Shown here: positions 6,855 through 9,550 of the stretch, piece by piece
Numbering within the stretch: position 1 is the first letter of the stretch
How the letters are laid out: every line of letters begins with the position of its first letter
DNA from: Cyanobacteria bacterium UBA8803
GTDB taxonomy: Bacteria; Cyanobacteriota; Cyanobacteriia; Cyanobacteriales; Coleofasciculaceae
NCBI GenBank assembly: GCA_003505715.1
Contig: DNXU01000640.1
Location: 1-9,550 of the forward strand
DNA length: 9,550 nucleotides
Direction of reading: 5' to 3'
Position numbers and translations under genes: made by a program
Notes under the pieces: model-generated
The model's database searches: none
Told to the model about the DNA's origin: nothing
What the model saw: the letters and a program-made list of their open reading frames with translations, nothing else

Positions 6855-7281
6855 GTTTAGGACAGTATGGTGGTGCTGGGTTAGATCGGAGTCACAGCCA
6901 AGATGAAAAATGAATCAGCGCGGATATATCCCTGCTACAGGATTTTAGTGACTTGGGTTTTTCCCCTGAAGAGGGGACAAGTTAATTGAAAAGTAGGCAG
7001 GCTGTAGGGAAGATTGGGCCAACAGATAAATGAAAACTGGCACTGAGTTTAGTTTACAAAAATTAATATAGGTAGGGGGTGAGCGGATTCTCACTCCCTT
7101 GTGATCTAGGACACTCTGAGGGAAGATCGGAGTCTTACCGAGGAGAAGTTTTTGGTCATAGACGGGGTGTGACGGTCTCTGAAGCGTTAAGAGACGGCGA
7201 TCGCTTATTTCTTGAGGGAGAAATGCTCCAATAGGAAACAGTACTTACCGAGCGAATTCAGTGCAGCAAGAGAGGGTTGTC
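6855..7281. promoter_or_regulatory. 427-bp divergent regulatory region between the kinase and hetZ
   Basis: No gene is supported here. It must hold the promoters of both the leftward kinase and rightward hetZ. Visible structure: the inverted repeat TCCCCT/AGGGGA (6962-6977), a 10-bp-stem hairpin (7074-7099), the inverted repeat GTCTCT/AGAGAC (7175-7195), the direct repeat AGGGAAGATYGG at 7006-7017 and 7119-7130, and CTTACCGAG at 7134-7142 and 7244-7252. An AT-rich TTAATATA near 7063-7070 could be a -10. In Anabaena PCC 7120 hetZ is a direct target of HetR, and its upstream region is long and regulatory, which suits this arrangement. I found no GTA-N8-TAC NtcA site. Confidence 0.55.
7074..7099. 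promoter_or_regulatory. Inverted repeat upstream of hetZ, possible operator or 5' UTR hairpin
   Basis: AGGGGGTGAG (7074-7083) and CTCACTCCCT (7090-7099) pair over ten positions with one G-T, separated by six bases. It lies about 180 bp before the hetZ ATG. The G-run/C-run symmetry is reminiscent of HetR-type operators, but I cannot match it to a specific site from memory. Confidence 0.45.
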
Positions 7282-8454
7282 ATGCAAACTTTAAAACAGG
7301 GGTTTGAGGAGTGCAATCTCATGGAGAAGTTGGCGAACCAACTGGAGCAGGAATGGAGATCGCGCCTAGCGAGTGACTACCCAGACCATAGTCAAGCCAC
7401 TCGAAACAGTATCGTTCGGTGGTTACTAACAGACAATGTTGAACGGTATGATAGTCTGATGCCGGATCAGTTGGCAATTGCACGTCAAGCAATGGATTAT
7501 CGCTACCAAATTTTGCGACAGCGCTATTTGGGAGTGTCCCCAGAGCGTGCCTATCGGAATTTAACGACGCGATTAGTTGGCTTGGTGACCTTACGCAACA
7601 AAATCCGCACTTGGGTGTCCCTGAGTCGTGATCGCCAACGGGCGGTTGTGGATGTCTTGCAAGAAGTAATTCAAGAATTGTTAAACAGCGATCGCTACAT
7701 TCAAAAACAAATTACTTGGATCGCTCAGTGTACGACAGATATTCACCTACGTGACGCTTTATTGCTCACCACTGTCGAGGAGTATTGCTTGCGTCCAATT
7801 CGCAATCAACCGCTCTTGGTCTATCGATTTGTGAACTTCCTCCGGAGGACAGGACGGGGTGGTATGACCCACGTACCGGAGGGAGACCTCGTGCGGTTAG
7901 TCTCCGAGTCAGTAACTCCAGAGGATACGGAGGCATCAGTCAGCCTGTTGGATAGCCAAGCAGTGGCTGATTATCAAGATGCTCAAGCTTGGGAAGAGCA
8001 ACAGGCACTGCGCATGTCTGTACGCCGAGAATTTGAAGCATACCTAGCTGAAAATGTCGATCCTCAAGCTGCCCAATGGCTGCATCTTTATCTCCAAGGC
8101 CAGTCCCAAGAGGCGATCGCCAATGCCCTCAATATGCCCATCCAGAAAGTTTATCGACTGCGAGAGAAAATCAGCTACCACGCCATTCGGGTCTTTTCTA
8201 TTAAAGTCAAGCCTGAATTAGTTGCCAGTTGGCTGGAAACCTCCCTACAAGAACACAGCTTGGGGTTAACACCAGTACAATGGCAGAACTATTGGGAGAG
8301 TTTGACACCCCAGCAGCGCCAGTTACTAGAACAACTCAAAGCTGGGAGAGGTTTAGAAGCGATCGCTAAAGATTTAAATTTGAAGATCAACCAGGCCATC
8401 GGCGAATGGAGTAAGCTATATTTAGCCGCCCAAGCAATACGAGGCTCTTCATAA
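7282..8454 (+). CDS. hetZ: HetZ, regulator of early heterocyst/cell differentiation
   Basis: I recognise this as HetZ, a cyanobacterial DNA-binding regulator that acts with HetR early in differentiation and pattern formation; the usual length is about 400 residues. I prefer the ATG at 7282 (390 residues) because AGAGGG lies five bases upstream. A GTG at 7261 would add seven residues without a Shine-Dalgarno, and an ATG at 7321 is also possible. Numbering from 7282, the N-terminal two thirds are helical and basic, with RAYRNLTTRLVGLVTLRNKI (89-108) and VYRFVNFLRRTGRGGMTHVP (180-199). A sigma-region-4-like helix-turn-helix follows (about 262-300, QEAIANALNMPIQKVYRLRE). A second similar unit occurs near the end (about 341-378, LEAIAKDLNLKINQAIGEWS). 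The patU-like gene follows on the same strand, as in Nostoc and Anabaena. The family also occurs in filamentous species that form no heterocysts. Confidence 0.88.
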   Translation: MQTLKQGFEECNLMEKLANQLEQEWRSRLASDYPDHSQATRNSIVRWLLTDNVERYDSLMPDQLAIARQAMDYRYQILRQRYLGVSPERAYRNLTTRLVGLVTLRNKIRTWVSLSRDRQRAVVDVLQEVIQELLNSDRYIQKQITWIAQCTTDIHLRDALLLTTVEEYCLRPIRNQPLLVYRFVNFLRRTGRGGMTHVPEGDLVRLVSESVTPEDTEASVSLLDSQAVADYQDAQAWEEQQALRMSVRREFEAYLAENVDPQAAQWLHLYLQGQSQEAIANALNMPIQKVYRLREKISYHAIRVFSIKVKPELVASWLETSLQEHSLGLTPVQWQNYWESLTPQQRQLLEQLKAGRGLEAIAKDLNLKINQAIGEWSKLYLAAQAIRGSS

Positions 8455-8528
8455 ACCAGGGTTCGGTGGTGAAGTCAATCGTTAATTCCAGTTTCTCTCC
8501 GGCATCTGCCAAAATTTAATTAAAATTT

Positions 8529-8563
8529 ATGAGTTATGAGTTATGAGCTATGAGCTATGAGTT
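8529..8563 (+). repeat. Tandem heptamer repeat (ATGAGYT x5)
   Basis: Five perfect-length units run without gaps: ATGAGTT, ATGAGTT, ATGAGCT, ATGAGCT, ATGAGTT. Short tandemly repeated heptamers of this kind are well known in intergenic regions of filamentous cyanobacteria. The unit contains no stop-free coding frame of interest, and no spacers separate the units, so it is not CRISPR. Confidence 0.9.
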
Positions 8564-8621
8564 AGAAAGAGCTAAACAGCTTTTTCAGAATTCATCACTT
8601 ATAACTTTTAACTATTAACTC
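8531..8621 (+). repeat. 91-bp hairpin built from the heptamer array
   Basis: The array 8531-8554 pairs with 8598-8621 (18 of 24 positions as Watson-Crick pairs, plus a G-T). ATGAGTT (8557-8563) pairs with AATTCAT (8589-8595). An apical stem GAAAGAGCT (8565-8573) with AGCTTTTTC (8578-8586) closes on the loop AAAC. In RNA this would be one long stem between the hetZ and patU-like genes. It could block an RNase, attenuate transcription, or just reflect expansion of heptamers in both orientations. Confidence 0.6.
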
Positions 8622-8675
8622 CAGTACGCTCCTAGGGCATACCGATGAGTCAATTCTCTGGTTGGAAGAATTATT

Positions 8676-9550
8676 ATGTTGTCCTCACCCAGGCACCCAG
8701 ATCCCTCCGAAATTTATTTTCAGCCTAAGCCTTCTCCCTCTCAGGCTGCACAACCCGATGACATGGATACCGAGCAAATGTTTCGGCTAATTGACAGTAT
8801 TCTGCCCTTTGAAGCGTGCCTATACTATCAATTCCTACCTCTAGCGTTAGAAGGCAAGTACCTCAAACTGGGTATGGTAGATCCGCAGGACTCCTCTGCC
8901 CTAGATTACTTGCGTAACATCTTGGCCTACCTGAACTGCTCCTTCAAGACGGAACAGATCGCAGCCGATCTTCATCAATCAATGCTTTCGGCCTACTTGA
9001 ATCATATTCACACCTCTGCCCCGCCCCAAAAGCCAGCCTTTAAGAATAAGAATAAGAATAAAAACAAGCAGCCTCGTGCTGAACAACCCACACTGATTTT
9101 AGATGATTCAATCGCCCCTGAAGAGAAGCCTTCAGAGCCATCTGATTCACCAACTCACTCGGCTCCACTCCCACCACCGGAGGAAAATACCAGTCCCTCC
9201 CCTCTACCTCCAAAACCAATAGCACCACCCAACTACAGAAGTAGAAACTCATCACTGGAGACGGCGTTAACATCGGTAGAGAGTACTTCAAAGTTGCTGG
9301 AAACTCCACCCTTACTGGAGGTACAAGCGCTTCATCTATCTCATCCAATCGACTTTATTGCCACGTTACCACCAGATCAGCTATTGCAAGAACTCTTAGG
9401 TCGAGTCTTAATGGCTGGAATTGGTCGGCTTTATTTCGAGCGGCAATCGGATTGCGGTCGTATCTTGTGGAGCCAAGACGGTGTATTGCAGTCTGTCTTA
9501 GAAGGATTGAGCTTACCCGTATTTCAAAGTTTAATTATTGAACTCAAGCG
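8676..9550 (+). CDS. patU: PatU-like protein, pattern-formation partner of HetZ (partial)
   Basis: An ATG at 8676 opens a frame that continues past the right edge (291 full codons). Its place directly after hetZ matches the hetZ-patU cluster, in which PatU (split into patU5 and patU3 in Anabaena PCC 7120) controls heterocyst spacing; PatU3 there antagonises HetZ. Residues about 36-110 resemble the GspE/MshE N-terminal fold (ILPFEACLYYQFLPLALEGK, then LGMVDPQDSSALDYLR). A long disordered linker (113-215) follows, with a KNKNKNKNK run (123-131) and a Ser/Pro/Glu-rich part. Residues about 230-291 resemble the N2 domain of PilB/GspE ATPases (LGRVLMAGIGRLYFE, DGVL, LIIELK). Any ATPase core would lie beyond the edge. 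A GGAAG lies seven bases upstream of the start. Met30 is an alternative start. The name rests on synteny and general resemblance, so it is less certain than hetZ. Confidence 0.75.
   Translation, partial: MLSSPRHPDPSEIYFQPKPSPSQAAQPDDMDTEQMFRLIDSILPFEACLYYQFLPLALEGKYLKLGMVDPQDSSALDYLRNILAYLNCSFKTEQIAADLHQSMLSAYLNHIHTSAPPQKPAFKNKNKNKNKQPRAEQPTLILDDSIAPEEKPSEPSDSPTHSAPLPPPEENTSPSPLPPKPIAPPNYRSRNSSLETALTSVESTSKLLETPPLLEVQALHLSHPIDFIATLPPDQLLQELLGRVLMAGIGRLYFERQSDCGRILWSQDGVLQSVLEGLSLPVFQSLIIELK
9042..9064 (+). repeat. In-frame AAGAAT microsatellite in the patU linker
   Basis: About three and a half hexamer units AAGAAT, the last degenerating to AAAAAC, encode the alternating Lys-Asn stretch at residues 123-131. 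It lies between the two folded regions, so length changes here would keep frame and alter only the linker. Confidence 0.8.

Larger units (their letters stand above)
8455..8675 (+). other. hetZ-patU intergenic region
   Basis: These 221 bp contain an AT-rich segment with the near-palindromic AAAATTTAATTAAAATTT (8510-8527), then a heptamer array folded into a long inverted repeat (8531-8621, separate entry), then a weak Shine-Dalgarno (GGAAG, 8664-8668) for the patU-like gene. The gap is long for a tightly coupled pair, so patU may have its own promoter or be attenuated. I see no clear promoter boxes. Confidence 0.5.

Noticed and set aside
6962..6977. Intrinsic terminator at TCCCCT/AGGGGA
   Set aside because: No T-run follows the stem on either strand and no gene ends there; an operator or chance repeat is more likely.
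6903..6989. Short plus-strand ORF (28 codons) in the kinase-hetZ gap
   Set aside because: No Shine-Dalgarno, no recognisable sequence, and it runs through an inverted repeat.
6855..7281. NtcA binding site upstream of hetZ
   Set aside because: No GTA-N8-TAC with a correctly placed -10 was found by eye.
8529..8563. CRISPR array
   Set aside because: The seven-base units are contiguous with no spacers, and no cas genes are present.
8645..8728. 27-codon plus-strand ORF just before and overlapping the patU start
   Set aside because: No ribosome binding site and out of frame with patU; the ATG at 8676 gives a long open frame with recognisable domains.
9040..9348. Minus-strand ORF of 102 codons ending in Tyr-Ser repeats
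   Set aside because: It is the antisense shadow of the patU linker; the Tyr-Ser run is just the AAGAAT microsatellite read backwards.

Overview
The window looks cyanobacterial. Twelve copies of the octamer GCGATCGC (HIP1, a cyanobacterial signature) lie in 9.55 kb. There is a CBS-CP12 fusion gene, an architecture known from cyanobacteria. The right end carries the hetZ-patU pair, typical of filamentous cyanobacteria; these genes also occur in filamentous species without heterocysts, so heterocyst formation cannot be inferred. Intergenic heptamer repeats and palindromes fit the same source.

Layout. Five genes lie on the minus strand from 6854 down to 1, in this transcriptional order: a PAS-GAF hybrid histidine kinase with a receiver domain (6854-4629), a CBS-CP12 protein (4530-3913), an exported SIMPL/DUF541 protein (3699-2845), a large CPA2 cation:proton antiporter with two UspA-like cytoplasmic domains (2709-493), and a small membrane-anchored protein running off the left edge (496-1). 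The last two overlap by a GTGA and are probably translationally coupled. The other minus-strand genes are 98-213 bp apart, and the gaps hold hairpins or low-complexity tracts, so they need not form one operon. A 427-bp divergent region (6855-7281) separates the kinase from hetZ (7282-8454), followed after 221 bp by patU (8676 to beyond the right edge).

How they may work together. HetZ is a DNA-binding regulator of early cell differentiation, and PatU is its usual pattern-control partner; both are read rightwards. The left half is about sensing and homeostasis: two-component signalling, adenylate and redox control of carbon metabolism (CBS-CP12), envelope stress (SIMPL) and monovalent cation/pH balance (antiporter plus partner). 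A functional link between the halves is not shown by the sequence.

I see no wholly unprecedented system. The points most worth a second look are: the CP12 domain has lost one cysteine of its C-terminal pair; the PatU-like protein reads as a diverged PilB/GspE N-terminal region; HetZ appears to carry two sigma-4-like HTH units; and several intergenic inverted repeats (2794-2820, 3787-3904, 7074-7099, 8531-8621) are unusually long. The two edge genes are partial.
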